A stretch of 64,000 nucleotides of DNA from Chitinophaga sp. CF418 (GCF_900142925.1 NZ_FRCN01000015.1:186001-250000), one strand, 5' to 3'; numbered from the stretch's first letter, positions 7,400-16,184 are shown. Notes: generated by a model from the letters alone, not told the origin. Translations and numbers: made by a program.

Positions 7400-8137
7400 A
7401 TGAACAAGAGAGAATTTATAAAGCTGGCCGGTCTGGCCGGTGTAGCAGCTTTAAGCAATCCCTCAGGTATAGTGGCTGCTCCTGCGGCCCGTAGAGGGGT
7501 GTCCGTTTTAGACGGCAATGCAAAAGCTCCTTTTGAGGTACCACCTTTACCCTATGGATACGACGCTTTAGAGCCGCATATTGACAAGACAACGATGGAG
7601 ATCCACCACGACAAACACCATGGCGCCTACGTTAAGAACCTGAATGACGCTGTAAAGGGATCATCTTACGAAAATCTTTCACTTGAAGAGATCCTCGCGA
7701 AAGTAAAAGCTGACGATAAAGCCGTACGCAATAACGCGGGTGGCCATTATAATCATTCCCTGTTCTGGAAGCTGTTGTCTCCTCAGAAAACAACGCCTTC
7801 AGATAAAGTGAAAACCGCTATCAACGATACTTTTACCTCTTTTGAAAAGTTCCAGGACAGCTTCAATGCTGCCGCTAAAGGAGTGTTTGGCTCCGGGTGG
7901 GCATGGCTGATCGTAACACCAGGTAAGAAATTGTCCGTTATATCAACACCTAACCAGGACAACCCATTGATGGAAAACATCGTGAAGGAACGTGGTACAC
8001 CTATCCTGGGACTGGATGTATGGGAACATGCTTACTACCTGAAATATCATAACGTTCGTGCTGAATATATTACTGCTTTCTGGAATGTTGTGAACTGGAA
8101 TGAGGTAGATAGATTATATACAGCAGCTGTAAAATAG
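7400..8137 (+). CDS. sodA: Exported manganese-type superoxide dismutase
   Basis: A 245-residue Fe/Mn superoxide dismutase converting superoxide to peroxide and oxygen. About 40 extra N-terminal residues precede the enzyme core. They look like a Tat-type leader with a KR instead of RR pair (NKREFIKLAGLAGVAAL), so the enzyme is probably periplasmic or membrane attached. Metal ligands are visible: His69 (EIHHDKHH), His119 (GGHYNHSLFW), Asp206 and His210 (LDVWEHAYY). The Gly pair at GGHYNH together with Gln in NQDNPL is the MnSOD pattern rather than the FeSOD pattern. It is monocistronic and ends at a long palindromic terminator. tatA is encoded in this window. Confidence 0.93.
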   Translation: MNKREFIKLAGLAGVAALSNPSGIVAAPAARRGVSVLDGNAKAPFEVPPLPYGYDALEPHIDKTTMEIHHDKHHGAYVKNLNDAVKGSSYENLSLEEILAKVKADDKAVRNNAGGHYNHSLFWKLLSPQKTTPSDKVKTAINDTFTSFEKFQDSFNAAAKGVFGSGWAWLIVTPGKKLSVISTPNQDNPLMENIVKERGTPILGLDVWEHAYYLKYHNVRAEYITAFWNVVNWNEVDRLYTAAVK

Positions 8138-8144
8138 TCCGTGG

Positions 8145-8210
8145 ACATTATATATAAAGAGAGAAGGCGTTCTGTTATAACAGAACGCCTTCTCTCTTTA
8201 TATATAATGT
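8145..8210. terminator. Bidirectional terminator, perfect 66-bp palindrome
   Basis: A perfect palindrome with 33-bp half-sites centred at 8177/8178 lies between the convergent sod and glycosyltransferase genes. The central stem includes GAAGGCGTTCTGTTA and its exact complement, with AT-rich outer arms. It would fold into a very long hairpin from either strand and so would terminate both transcripts. Confidence 0.85.
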
Positions 8211-8213
8211 ATC

Positions 8214-9839
8214 TTATTTTCTTTTAAAGAACACGAAGCCATTCCTCTCTCCAATTACCTCCAGGTTAGGGTCTTTTCTCCATGTTTCGCTGTCGGTTAT
8301 ACGGCAGACAAAAAAAGTAGGTCTGTCTACGGGACCGCTTAGCAGCCAGTCCATGTTATAATAGTTCTTGTTGGCCGGTGGCAGTTTTTTCGTGTAGAAT
8401 AAATGGGCGTAACTGTGGTACTTCAGGACCTGTACATAGCTGTCTTTCCGTTCAAATGTCCTAAAAAAGTCAATGGCTGCCCCCTGCGAGTACTGCTCTA
8501 TTTTGGGCGTAAAATGCACGATGGTGACCTGTATAGCGGCTATAGTGCTCAGGAACATACATAACAGCCCTGCCTTCACCTTTTTCTGGAATAAGAGAAC
8601 GGACGCTATAATGATGAGCAGCATATAACCTACGCCGTAAGCAATTTCCCAGGAGGACCAGGGTACCTGGGCCTGGAGATTGGCCTGCGCTACCTTATCG
8701 CTAATATGAGGAATCAGCACATCTTTATAAAGACCCACCAAAGGGAGCAGGGCAATGGTGAGACCGATCACAAGGCCGGTCAGGAGCATGAATACGATAT
8801 TCCAGGCATGCAGCTGCAATTTATTCTCTGCGATCCTGTATAGCTGCCAGGCAGCCAGAAAACTGAGCGGAAAGTAACAGAGTGAAGAATAGTGGACGAT
8901 CTTGGTCTCTACAATAGAGAACAGGATCAATACTACCCAGAACAATACCCACATCCAGATTTTAAAGTCCTTTATTTCTGCCGGAGCAGAACCGGTATAG
9001 ATAGATTTGCCTTTACGTCCCCTGATATAAGTGAACAGGAAAAGGCTGGCGGGGAAACAACCTATCAGCAATACTATCCAATGATAGAAGAAAGAACCGC
9101 CGTGACCGGCATCAGGGGTGGTAAGCAGTCTTATCTGGTAGGTAACGAATTGGTCGATGAACCACCAGCCATGTACGATGAGTTCAGATCCGAACCACAG
9201 AGCGGTAGTGATGAATGCAAATAGCGCTATTAGTCCGAGCTTAGCAAGACTGATACCGATCTTACCTTTTTTATATACCCAGTAGAAGAGCAGTGTCAGT
9301 ATAGTAACCAGGATGGCTACCGGACCTTTGGTCAGCACTGCCAGGCCCAGGAATATACCGCTCAGAATAGCCATCCGGGATGGCTTAGTGGCATAGGCCA
9401 CACGGAAGGCGCAGTAAACGGCCAGGAATATGAAAAAGTTGAAAGTGGGATCTATGATACCTGATTTGAAATAGAAGTGGGGCAGCCAGGAGCCGGCATA
9501 AGCTAACGCCCACCATAAGCCCAGCTTTTCGTCGGCCAGCTTTTTGCCGATACCGTAAAGCGTCACCAGCGTAGCAATACCAAGCACACCATTCGGGAAA
9601 CGGGCTGCAAATTCATTCACACCAAAAATATGCATACTGGCAGCCTGCAGCCAGATAAACAAAGGTGGTTTTTCCCAGAAAGGCTGGAAGTCGATCTGTA
9701 CCTGTGAATAGTTATGGCTGACGATCATTTCTCTTGCGGCTTCAGCAAAATTGATCTCATCCCAGTCAAACAGATGCACCGCCCCGAGGAAGGGTATAAA
9801 AAGAATGGCAGCTGCTATAGCAATCAACAGGTATTTCAT
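8214..9839 (-). CDS. ArnT-like family 39 (GT83/GT39) membrane glycosyltransferase
   Basis: A 541-residue polytopic protein with about 12 hydrophobic segments and a soluble C-terminal tail, as in ArnT and PMT-type transferases that move a sugar from a polyprenyl phosphate to lipid A or another acceptor on the outer face of the inner membrane. The first periplasmic loop carries the family signature: FDWDEINFAEAAREM with the catalytic acidic pair, followed by FWEKPPLFIWLQ. It lies 30 bp downstream of a PAP2-type phosphatase on the same strand, with an LptF/G gene next, which fits a lipid A or envelope glycan modification role. The sugar donor and acceptor are not predictable. Confidence 0.9.
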   Translation of the reverse strand: MKYLLIAIAAAILFIPFLGAVHLFDWDEINFAEAAREMIVSHNYSQVQIDFQPFWEKPPLFIWLQAASMHIFGVNEFAARFPNGVLGIATLVTLYGIGKKLADEKLGLWWALAYAGSWLPHFYFKSGIIDPTFNFFIFLAVYCAFRVAYATKPSRMAILSGIFLGLAVLTKGPVAILVTILTLLFYWVYKKGKIGISLAKLGLIALFAFITTALWFGSELIVHGWWFIDQFVTYQIRLLTTPDAGHGGSFFYHWIVLLIGCFPASLFLFTYIRGRKGKSIYTGSAPAEIKDFKIWMWVLFWVVLILFSIVETKIVHYSSLCYFPLSFLAAWQLYRIAENKLQLHAWNIVFMLLTGLVIGLTIALLPLVGLYKDVLIPHISDKVAQANLQAQVPWSSWEIAYGVGYMLLIIIASVLLFQKKVKAGLLCMFLSTIAAIQVTIVHFTPKIEQYSQGAAIDFFRTFERKDSYVQVLKYHSYAHLFYTKKLPPANKNYYNMDWLLSGPVDRPTFFVCRITDSETWRKDPNLEVIGERNGFVFFKRK

Positions 9840-9869
9840 AAATCGTCCAAGTCAACAATAATAACTAAA

Positions 9870-10532
9870 TCAGGTCAGACCAATGATTGGTTCTGCAGCC
9901 ACTTCAGGGGATGATTTCATCCTTCTCTGGTGGAACAATGAGTAAACAACCAGGCTGCTCGTTGTGCCAATAATGCTTCCTGTATACACATCCACGAAAA
10001 AATGCTGTGCCAGGTAAATTCTTGAGTAAGCGGCTAATAATGCCAGTGTTAAGAACGCAAATCCTGCTAATTTATTCCTGCAGATCAGCGTTAAAAAAGT
10101 AAACATGGCAAATGCTGTGGTTGTATGCCCCGAGGGGAAACTGCAGGAGCCATGCACAGGTACCCATTTTACAGTGTGTACCAGCACAGCTGTATCAGCA
10201 AAATAAAGTGACGGTCTTGGCTCGTTGTAATAATGCTTGGCCACCTGTACGACGAGTGTTACCAGCAGCAGTATCGTGCCGGCGCTCAGGAACAGTTTGT
10301 ATTTTCTGAAGGCCAGGATACAGGCCAACATCAGTGCAAAGGTAATACCATCTCCGATGTAGGTAATACCCGTCATGGCTACATCAGCCCATGGCGCGTG
10401 TGCATGGTTGATGGCCAGGAATAATTCTTCATGTGTGAAATAGGCCTGTAACAGGGCTCCTCCAACAATCCATAAAAGGAATGGTAAAAAGAAGCTAGCG
10501 TTCTTTCCTAACAGTGTTATTAGTGTTTTCAT
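9870..10532 (-). CDS. PAP2-superfamily membrane lipid phosphatase
   Basis: A 220-residue integral membrane phosphatase. The three PAP2 motifs are in order: KHYYNEPRPSL (motif 1, Lys and Arg), PSGHTTTAF (motif 2, catalytic base His) and SRIYLAQHFFVDV (motif 3, nucleophile His). Such enzymes dephosphorylate undecaprenyl pyrophosphate, lipid A or other lipid phosphates. Adjacency to an ArnT-like transferase favours a lipid A phosphatase role like LpxE/LpxF, but this is inference. I place the start at ATG 10532; an upstream in-frame GTG at 10556 would add eight residues encoded across a run of eight G. No overlap with the transferase gene, 30 bp gap. Confidence 0.88.
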   Translation of the reverse strand: MKTLITLLGKNASFFLPFLLWIVGGALLQAYFTHEELFLAINHAHAPWADVAMTGITYIGDGITFALMLACILAFRKYKLFLSAGTILLLVTLVVQVAKHYYNEPRPSLYFADTAVLVHTVKWVPVHGSCSFPSGHTTTAFAMFTFLTLICRNKLAGFAFLTLALLAAYSRIYLAQHFFVDVYTGSIIGTTSSLVVYSLFHQRRMKSSPEVAAEPIIGLT

Positions 10533-10546
10533 AGTTGTAGGTTGTG

Positions 10547-10554
10547 CCCCCCCC
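10547..10554 (-). repeat. Homopolymer tract of eight G (minus strand) at the PAP2 start
   Basis: Eight consecutive G residues, read on the coding strand, lie 15-22 nt upstream of ATG 10532. They are in the leader if ATG is the start, or in codons 1-3 if GTG 10556 is used. Such tracts can slip during replication. Confidence 0.6.
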
Positions 10555-10691
10555 ACAAGAAAGAGCTATGCGCAGGAAGTTCAGACATTTTCCCTTAGTG
10601 GGGGCACAGGTTAGTCCCTGCCCGGCAAATGAGGTCTGCCCGGAAAATAGTGCTGAAAATCTTGAAGCGGATAGCTAATAGCTTATGGCTG

Positions 10692-12134
10692 TCAAGTTGT
10701 AGGCTTTGTGTTAAATCTTTGAAAGAGCTTTTTTATTTTATTGAATATCCTGAAATAAAACTCTTTGTTGAACAATTGAGAATCATTCAATGCTTTGTAT
10801 ATCAGGAACATAGCAATAGGCATAAGGACAATATTGGAGAGCCACATACCACTCCAGGTGGTCATCACATCTTTTCTGGCCATCTTCTCTCCGACCATGA
10901 AAAATATGTTAAAAATTACAAAAAACACAACAGCAAATATCAAAGGTGTACCCAGACCGCCTTTCCGGATAATGGAACCCAGCGGAGCGCCTATCAGGAA
11001 CATCACGATACAGGAAAAGGCCAGTGTGAATTTGCGCTGCCATTCCACTTTATGGAGTAGTAAAGTGCTGTGCTTATCACCAAATTCTCTCGCAGGTCCT
11101 TCCAGGTTATTCTGTCCGTCACGGATGTTCTGTTCAGCTCTTTCCATTACATAGCGGAGAGATTTCTCAGGAATAACATCCTTAAAGCTTGTGGTATTAG
11201 CGGCTAAAGGCGTCGCTTTAGCCAGCCAGCCTGTATCTTCCCATTTATAGAAAGGATAACGGGTAGTAATATAGGCATTAACAGTACGCGAAAACAGTTT
11301 TTCTTCCTTGTACAGGGAATCTATAGCCTTGTCCAGTTGTCTTACATTCAGCATTTGCTGGTTAGATGCAAACAGGCCCATGTCCAGCCTGCTGAACGCG
11401 AAGGAGCTGAGGTCAAATGCTTTTTTGTATTCCCTGAAACCAAGACGGATCAGTTCTCCCGGCGTGGTGGAACTACGGTTATTGCGTTCTTCATATCGCC
11501 ATCCTTTTTCCAGTATGAAGTACAGGAAACGCTTGTCAGGAGAAAGCAGCATGGTCCCTTTTTCTGCCAGTATAACCTTATCGCCTCCTCCCGGTGTGTG
11601 GTCGATGATCATTACCTGGTGAATGGTTTTATTGTCGTTCTCTTTCTGTGCTACTTTGATGGTGTAGTCGGGAATGTCGGTATAGAATACACCTGCTTTG
11701 ATATTGAAGGCAGGTTTTGAGTTAGTAATATCATACAAAAGTGACTTAGCCCGAAGGTTAGCCACTGGCATGGCGTAATTGTTAAAGAGGAAAGCCAGAA
11801 CAGCGATAGTGCTGCAGACCATGAGCAGCGGACGCATAAAGCGGGTGAGAGATATGCCGGACGATTTCAGTGCTACCAGCTCGAAGCTTTCTCCCAGGTT
11901 ACCAAAAGTCATGATGGACGACAGCAATACGGCCAGCGGAAGGGCCAGCGATACCAGGTTAGCGCTGGTATAGGTGATCAGCTCCATGATCACCGGTGTA
12001 TCAAGACCTTTACCTACCAGGTCATCGATATACTTCCACAGGAATTGCATCACCAGTACAAACAGGGTAACAAAGAAGGTAGCCACGAATGGCCCCATGA
12101 ATGTTTTAATGATGAGCTTATCCAGTTTTTTCAC
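10692..12134 (-). CDS. LPS export permease, LptF/LptG (YjgP/YjgQ) family
   Basis: A 480-residue permease subunit of the LptB2FG exporter that extracts LPS from the inner membrane for transport to the cell surface. It shows the family layout: a first pair of transmembrane helices (about 12-80, with KLIIKTFMGPFVATFF and SLALPLAVLLSSI), the coupling region FELVALKSSGISLTRFMRPL, a large periplasmic beta-jellyroll (about 130-370) and three further helices near the C terminus. The length is longer than the roughly 360 residues of E. coli LptF/G, as is common in Bacteroidota. Only one of the two paralogous subunits is here, so F or G cannot be assigned. Confidence 0.92.
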   Translation of the reverse strand: MKKLDKLIIKTFMGPFVATFFVTLFVLVMQFLWKYIDDLVGKGLDTPVIMELITYTSANLVSLALPLAVLLSSIMTFGNLGESFELVALKSSGISLTRFMRPLLMVCSTIAVLAFLFNNYAMPVANLRAKSLLYDITNSKPAFNIKAGVFYTDIPDYTIKVAQKENDNKTIHQVMIIDHTPGGGDKVILAEKGTMLLSPDKRFLYFILEKGWRYEERNNRSSTTPGELIRLGFREYKKAFDLSSFAFSRLDMGLFASNQQMLNVRQLDKAIDSLYKEEKLFSRTVNAYITTRYPFYKWEDTGWLAKATPLAANTTSFKDVIPEKSLRYVMERAEQNIRDGQNNLEGPAREFGDKHSTLLLHKVEWQRKFTLAFSCIVMFLIGAPLGSIIRKGGLGTPLIFAVVFFVIFNIFFMVGEKMARKDVMTTWSGMWLSNIVLMPIAMFLIYKALNDSQLFNKEFYFRIFNKIKKLFQRFNTKPTT

Positions 12135-12284
12135 TTCCTGCGTATGTTAGTTCGATGTTACATGGACGTTAATTCGTACATGAAGCGCACAAATTTAATA
12201 TCATTTATGAAAGTGATATCAAGTAAGGATTAAAATTACAGTTAAATTTCCCGCGAATGGGAGTCGCTGGCGTAAATTTATGGG

Positions 12285-12896
12285 ATGGAAATAATTTCAC
12301 TGACAGCGGAAGAGCAGGCGTTGGTTGTTAATGCGGATTGGTTGTATCTGAAAAACAATGTTTTACAGAAAGTAATGGCATTGATGGGGCAGTTACAAAG
12401 GGCATTGGAGACGCATCCGGGAACAAAAATATTTCCTTTTCCGGAGCACACGTTACAGGCGGGAGGAAAAATATCCCGGGGAGAGCGGTATAAGGAATTG
12501 CCTTATATCATACTGGATTATCCCCGTTTTTTCAGCAGGCACAATATTTTCGCATTCCGCACCATGTTCTGGTGGGGACATTACTTCGTTGCCACCCTGC
12601 ATCTGGCGGGGGCGGAGAAAGAAAAATATAGTGACGCGATAACTTCGGCCTGGCAGCAGCTGGCAGAGCATCAATTTCAGGTCTACCTTCAGGAAGACCC
12701 CTGGCATCACGATTTAGAAAATGGGAATTACAAATTAATATCAGCCATACCGGTACTGGAATTCAAGCAGCTGATCGCCCGGCGTTCTTTTATTAAACTT
12801 GCTAAACCTTACAGTTTTGAAGAATGGGGAAAGATAGTTCCGGAGGTAGTAAGAGATTACGCTCTTTTGCTACAGGTACTGGTCAATACTGACTGA
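12285..12896 (+). CDS. Conserved hypothetical protein, unrecognised family
   Basis: A 203-residue soluble protein with no signal peptide or transmembrane segment. Notable stretches are GKISRGERYKELPYIILDYPRFF, and a Trp/His-rich core (TMFWWGHYFVATLHLAG and DPWHHDLENGNYK). It appears to be mixed alpha/beta with a helical C terminus. I do not recognise a named family. It is divergent from the LptF/G gene and its end is 4 bp from the end of the convergent START-like gene. Codon use and base composition look like those of its neighbours. Confidence 0.8.
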   Translation: MEIISLTAEEQALVVNADWLYLKNNVLQKVMALMGQLQRALETHPGTKIFPFPEHTLQAGGKISRGERYKELPYIILDYPRFFSRHNIFAFRTMFWWGHYFVATLHLAGAEKEKYSDAITSAWQQLAEHQFQVYLQEDPWHHDLENGNYKLISAIPVLEFKQLIARRSFIKLAKPYSFEEWGKIVPEVVRDYALLLQVLVNTD

Positions 12897-12900
12897 CCGG

Positions 12901-13281
12901 TTAGTTACCTATCCTGTGGAAGAGGTCTTTAACCTGGTAGTCCCACAATTGGCTCTGGTCGGCTATCTCTTTCTTTTCTGCAAAATCTCTAACGATCAGA
13001 ATTGTTTCATTAGTCACCTCGGAGATCTGTATGCGAAATTCAAAGAATTCTTCCTTGGGCGCATGTTTCCAATGTAAACGGATAAATTCATCTTCTTCCT
13101 GTTCAAGCACTTCAGCCTCTTCTGTGGAACCATTCCATGAAAAGGAGAAGACGCTGTCCCTGTAATCTACTTTATCTGCGAACCACTCCTGCAGACCTGC
13201 GGGAGTGGAAAGGAATTCGTATAAGATACTTGGTGAGCACCGTACCGGATATTCCAACTCATATTGCACTTTCTTAGACAT
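12901..13281 (-). CDS. START-like/SRPBCC (AHSA1-type) domain protein
   Basis: A 126-residue helix-grip protein. It begins with a strand (KVQYELEYPVRCSPSILYEFLSTPAGLQEWFAD read in parts), the typical SRPBCC opening in which the P-x-x-LY-FLS-T-P-GL-EWF pattern precedes the long beta-sheet, and ends with a C-terminal helix that includes LWDYQVKDLFHRIG. These domains bind hydrophobic ligands or, in AHA1, a chaperone. No catalytic residues can be assigned. It runs away from the rpoD promoter and is convergent with the hypothetical gene at 12285. Confidence 0.85.
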   Translation of the reverse strand: MSKKVQYELEYPVRCSPSILYEFLSTPAGLQEWFADKVDYRDSVFSFSWNGSTEEAEVLEQEEDEFIRLHWKHAPKEEFFEFRIQISEVTNETILIVRDFAEKKEIADQSQLWDYQVKDLFHRIGN

Positions 13282-13556
13282 CGCTCAAGTAATTAGTAAA
13301 TCAATAGCATCTGGCTGCAATTATAGAAAATTATTTATTCTGTCAAAATTATTTTGCATTTTTTTTTAATAATTGCTTAAAATCTTATACACTTTATAAA
13401 TAACAATTCTATTAGGAAAATTATAAATACATTAGCAATATGCACCGTTTGTTTTCACAGCTTTTTGTGGGAAAACTCCTATTTGAAGGTTCCAATAATA
13501 AGTTGTGAATGATGAAACGTTTTTGCTTGAAAATGGTTTAATAACCAATTATTTTT
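13282..13556. other. AT-rich intergenic region upstream of the rpoD promoter
   Basis: About 275 bp of very AT-rich sequence between the divergent START-like gene and rpoD. I see no open frame, RNA gene or strong dyad. Several A/T tracts could act as upstream promoter elements for the sigma gene. Confidence 0.5.
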
Positions 13557-13587
13557 TTTGGGAGCTATCTAAAAAAACTTATTTTTG
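13557..13587 (+). promoter_or_regulatory. rpoD promoter, Bacteroidota -33/-7 type
   Basis: TTTG at 13557-13560 and TATTTTTG at 13580-13587 are separated by 19 bp, matching the Bacteroidota consensus TTTG-N19-TAnnTTTG. Transcription would start near 13594, leaving a leader of about 55 nt before ATG 13651. Confidence 0.7.
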
Positions 13588-13650
13588 TCTGGCATTCATC
13601 AAATAGGGTAACATTTTATTAACCTGTAACTGTTCCGATTCTTTATGTCA

Positions 13651-14520
13651 ATGCGCCAACTCAAAATCACGAAATCCATCACGAATAGGGAATCCCAGTC
13701 CCTGGAAAAGTATTTGCAGGAAATTGGGAAGGTGGATTTAATTACTCCGGAGGAAGAAGTGAACCTGGCTATCCGCATTAAGCAAGGGGATCAGAGAGCG
13801 TTGGAAAAGCTTACTAAAGCTAACCTCCGTTTTGTGGTGTCTGTTGCAAAGCAGTATCAGAACCAGGGTTTATCGCTTAGTGATCTGATCAATGAGGGTA
13901 ATCTGGGCCTGATCAAAGCTGCACAGCGTTTTGACGAGACCCGCGGGTTTAAGTTCATTTCCTATGCCGTATGGTGGATCCGTCAGTCTATTCTGCAGGC
14001 ATTGGCAGAACAGAGCCGTATCGTACGTCTGCCGCTGAATAAAGTGGGTTTGAGCAATAAGATCAGTAAGGCATATTCTCAATTGGAGCAGGAATTTGAA
14101 AGAGAGCCGTCTCCTGACGAACTGGCCACCATCCTGGAGATCAATACGGAAGAAGTAGAAGCCACTTTAGGTGTTGCTGCCCGTCACGTATCTATGGATG
14201 CTCCGTTCATCGATGGGGAAGATAACTCTCTGCTGGATGTACTCGCTAATCCAAATGCAGTAAACGCAGATGAAGAACTGGATCACCACGATTCACTGCG
14301 CCGCGAAATAGAACGTTCTTTGTCCACTCTTACAGACAGGCAGAAAGATGTGATCATTCTGTACTTCGGTATAGCAGTTGAACATCCGATGTCACTGGAA
14401 GATATAGGTGAGAAATTTGGCCTGACCCGTGAAAGAGTACGTCAGATCAAGGATAAAGCGATTACAAAATTGCGTACCACTTCCCGCAGCAAACTGCTGA
14501 GAAATTACCTGGGAAGTTGA
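13651..14520 (+). CDS. rpoD: Primary RNA polymerase sigma factor (SigA/RpoD, short Bacteroidota type)
   Basis: A 289-residue group 1 sigma factor without the long N-terminal region 1.1 of proteobacterial RpoD. Region 1.2 (LEKYLQEIGKVDLITPEEE), region 2 (LTKANLRFVVSVAKQYQNQG, then LINEGNLGLIKAAQRFDETRGFKF and YAVWWIRQSI), region 3, and region 4 with the helix-turn-helix MSLEDIGEKFGLTRERVRQIKDKA are all present. It directs transcription from housekeeping promoters such as those listed in this window. I start it at ATG 13651 (MRQLKITKSITNRES), the usual start in the phylum; an ATG two codons upstream at 13645 is possible. It has its own promoter and terminator. Confidence 0.96.
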   Translation: MRQLKITKSITNRESQSLEKYLQEIGKVDLITPEEEVNLAIRIKQGDQRALEKLTKANLRFVVSVAKQYQNQGLSLSDLINEGNLGLIKAAQRFDETRGFKFISYAVWWIRQSILQALAEQSRIVRLPLNKVGLSNKISKAYSQLEQEFEREPSPDELATILEINTEEVEATLGVAARHVSMDAPFIDGEDNSLLDVLANPNAVNADEELDHHDSLRREIERSLSTLTDRQKDVIILYFGIAVEHPMSLEDIGEKFGLTRERVRQIKDKAITKLRTTSRSKLLRNYLGS

Positions 14521-14573
14521 TTACAATCGTTTTCAACGCAATAATCCTAAAAAAGATAAAGACTTTATATAAG

Positions 14574-14608
14574 AAAAAGGTGAATATCGGGTAGATATTC
14601 ACCTTTTT
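14574..14608. terminator. rpoD terminator
   Basis: A perfect 15-bp stem (AAAAAGGTGAATATC pairing with its complement) with a GGGTA loop ends in a T run. It separates rpoD from ffh. Confidence 0.9.
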
Positions 14609-14651
14609 TCGTTATTTGCAGCCTTCTGGTGGTTTAGAAGTTACTTTATAT

Positions 14652-14659
14652 TATTTTTG
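14652..14659 (+). promoter_or_regulatory. ffh promoter -7 element
   Basis: TATTTTTG matches TAnnTTTG and lies about 70 bp before the ffh start, just after the rpoD terminator. The -33 box is poor (TTTA near 14633), so only the -7 element is called. Confidence 0.5.
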
Positions 14660-14727
14660 CAACCCCTGAAGCTATCAGTCCGTATAGGACGGACAGCAGA
14701 ACGGCAAAAAATTAAACAAGATCAAAA

Positions 14728-16053
14728 ATGTTTGAATCATTATCAGAGCGGCTCGACTCGGCGTTTAAACAACTGAAAGGCGAAGGCCGTATCAGTGAAA
14801 TCAACGTAGCTTCTACAGTGAAGGAAATACGCCGGGCGCTGGTAGATGCTGATGTTAACTATAAAATTGCTAAGGATTTTACAGATCGTGTAAGGGAGAA
14901 AGCCCTGGGTGAAAAGGTAATTACCGCTATTTCTCCCGGACAGCTGATGGTGAAGATCGTGAAGGATGAGCTGGCTGAACTGATGGGCGGTAGTGAAGCT
15001 GAACTGGACACGAAGGCAAATCCTACTGTAATACTGATTGCAGGGTTACAGGGTTCCGGTAAAACAACCTTTTCCGGTAAACTGGCTAATTTCCTCAAAA
15101 CAAAGAAAGGCAAGAAACCTCTGCTGGTAGCCGCCGACATTTACCGTCCGGCGGCGATTGATCAGCTGAAAGTGCTGGGCGAGCAGATAGGGGTGGAAGT
15201 ATACAATGAACCTGAGAACAAGGATGCGGTAAAGATTGCACAGAATGCTATCCAGCATGCAAAGCAACAGGGGAATAATATCATCATCATCGATACCGCC
15301 GGTCGTCTGGCGGTTGATGAAGTGATGATGACCGAAGTGGCTAATGTAAAGGCTGCAGTAAAACCGAACGAGATCCTGTTTGTAGTAGACTCCATGACTG
15401 GTCAGGATGCTGTGAATACGGCCAAAGCGTTCAATGATCGCCTGGACTTCAGCGGGGTGGTGCTGACCAAACTAGACGGTGATACCCGTGGTGGTGCGGC
15501 CCTGACTATCAAGTACACGGTAGAAAAGCCCATCAAGTTTGTGAGTATGGGTGAAAAGCTGGATACGCTGGATGTATTCTATCCTGAACGTATGGCGCAG
15601 CGTATTCTGGGGATGGGTGATATCACTACCCTGGTAGAGCGTGCCCAGGAGCAGTTCAACGAAGAGCAGGCAAAGAAACTGGAGAAGAAGATCCGTCAGA
15701 ACCAGTTTGACTTTGAAGATTTCCGCGAACAGCTGCAGCAGATCAAAAAAATGGGTAACTTGAAGGACCTGATGGGAATGATTCCCGGGGTCGGAAAAGC
15801 TATAAAAGACATTGACATCAGTGACGACGCATTCAAGGGTATTGAAGCGATGATCGGTTCCATGACGCCGTACGAGCGGAATAACCCCGATATTATTGAC
15901 GGCAGCCGTCGCAAGCGTATTGCTAAAGGCTCCGGAAAAGATATCCAGGATGTGAACCAGTTTATGAAGCAGTTTGACCAGATGCGTCAGATGATGAAGA
16001 TGATGAACAAGTTTGGAGCTGGTGGTAAAGGGCTGAGAGCTTTGGGCAGATAA
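14728..16053 (+). CDS. ffh: Signal recognition particle GTPase Ffh (SRP54)
   Basis: A 441-residue SRP54 protein that binds 4.5S RNA and nascent signal sequences and docks with FtsY at the membrane. The N domain four-helix bundle (about 1-90) leads to the G domain with P-loop GLQGSGKTTFSGKL (near residue 107), DIYRPAAIDQL, DTAGRL, and TKLDGDTRGGAAL. The C-terminal M domain (about 320-441) is rich in Met (MGMIPGVGKAIKD, FDQMRQMMKMMNKFG) as expected for signal peptide and RNA binding. The start ATG follows a purine-rich leader. It has its own promoter and is followed by the rpsP promoter. Confidence 0.97.
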   Translation: MFESLSERLDSAFKQLKGEGRISEINVASTVKEIRRALVDADVNYKIAKDFTDRVREKALGEKVITAISPGQLMVKIVKDELAELMGGSEAELDTKANPTVILIAGLQGSGKTTFSGKLANFLKTKKGKKPLLVAADIYRPAAIDQLKVLGEQIGVEVYNEPENKDAVKIAQNAIQHAKQQGNNIIIIDTAGRLAVDEVMMTEVANVKAAVKPNEILFVVDSMTGQDAVNTAKAFNDRLDFSGVVLTKLDGDTRGGAALTIKYTVEKPIKFVSMGEKLDTLDVFYPERMAQRILGMGDITTLVERAQEQFNEEQAKKLEKKIRQNQFDFEDFREQLQQIKKMGNLKDLMGMIPGVGKAIKDIDISDDAFKGIEAMIGSMTPYERNNPDIIDGSRRKRIAKGSGKDIQDVNQFMKQFDQMRQMMKMMNKFGAGGKGLRALGR

Positions 16054-16099
16054 AATTTAGGAGAAATTCTACAATTTGTAGACTTTTAACAGAAAATAT

Positions 16100-16130
16100 T
16101 TTGAACTGTCGGGTTTAAAAATTACCTTTG
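16100..16130 (+). promoter_or_regulatory. rpsP operon promoter
   Basis: TTTG at 16100-16103 and TACCTTTG at 16123-16130 are separated by 19 bp, a textbook Bacteroidota promoter. The predicted start near 16137 gives a leader of about 48 nt. Confidence 0.75.
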
Positions 16131-16184
16131 CTGCCCCAATTAAATATTTTTTCATAACTCGCAAAAAAATAATTCGAATTATTT

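Noticed and set aside
7291..7494. Short frame upstream of and overlapping the SOD gene
   Set aside because: It overlaps the SOD start in another frame, has no family likeness, and its C-terminal part is only the shifted SOD leader.
11337..11720. A 127-codon plus-strand frame in the LptF/G gene
   Set aside because: It is antisense to a well-supported permease and encodes no recognisable domain.
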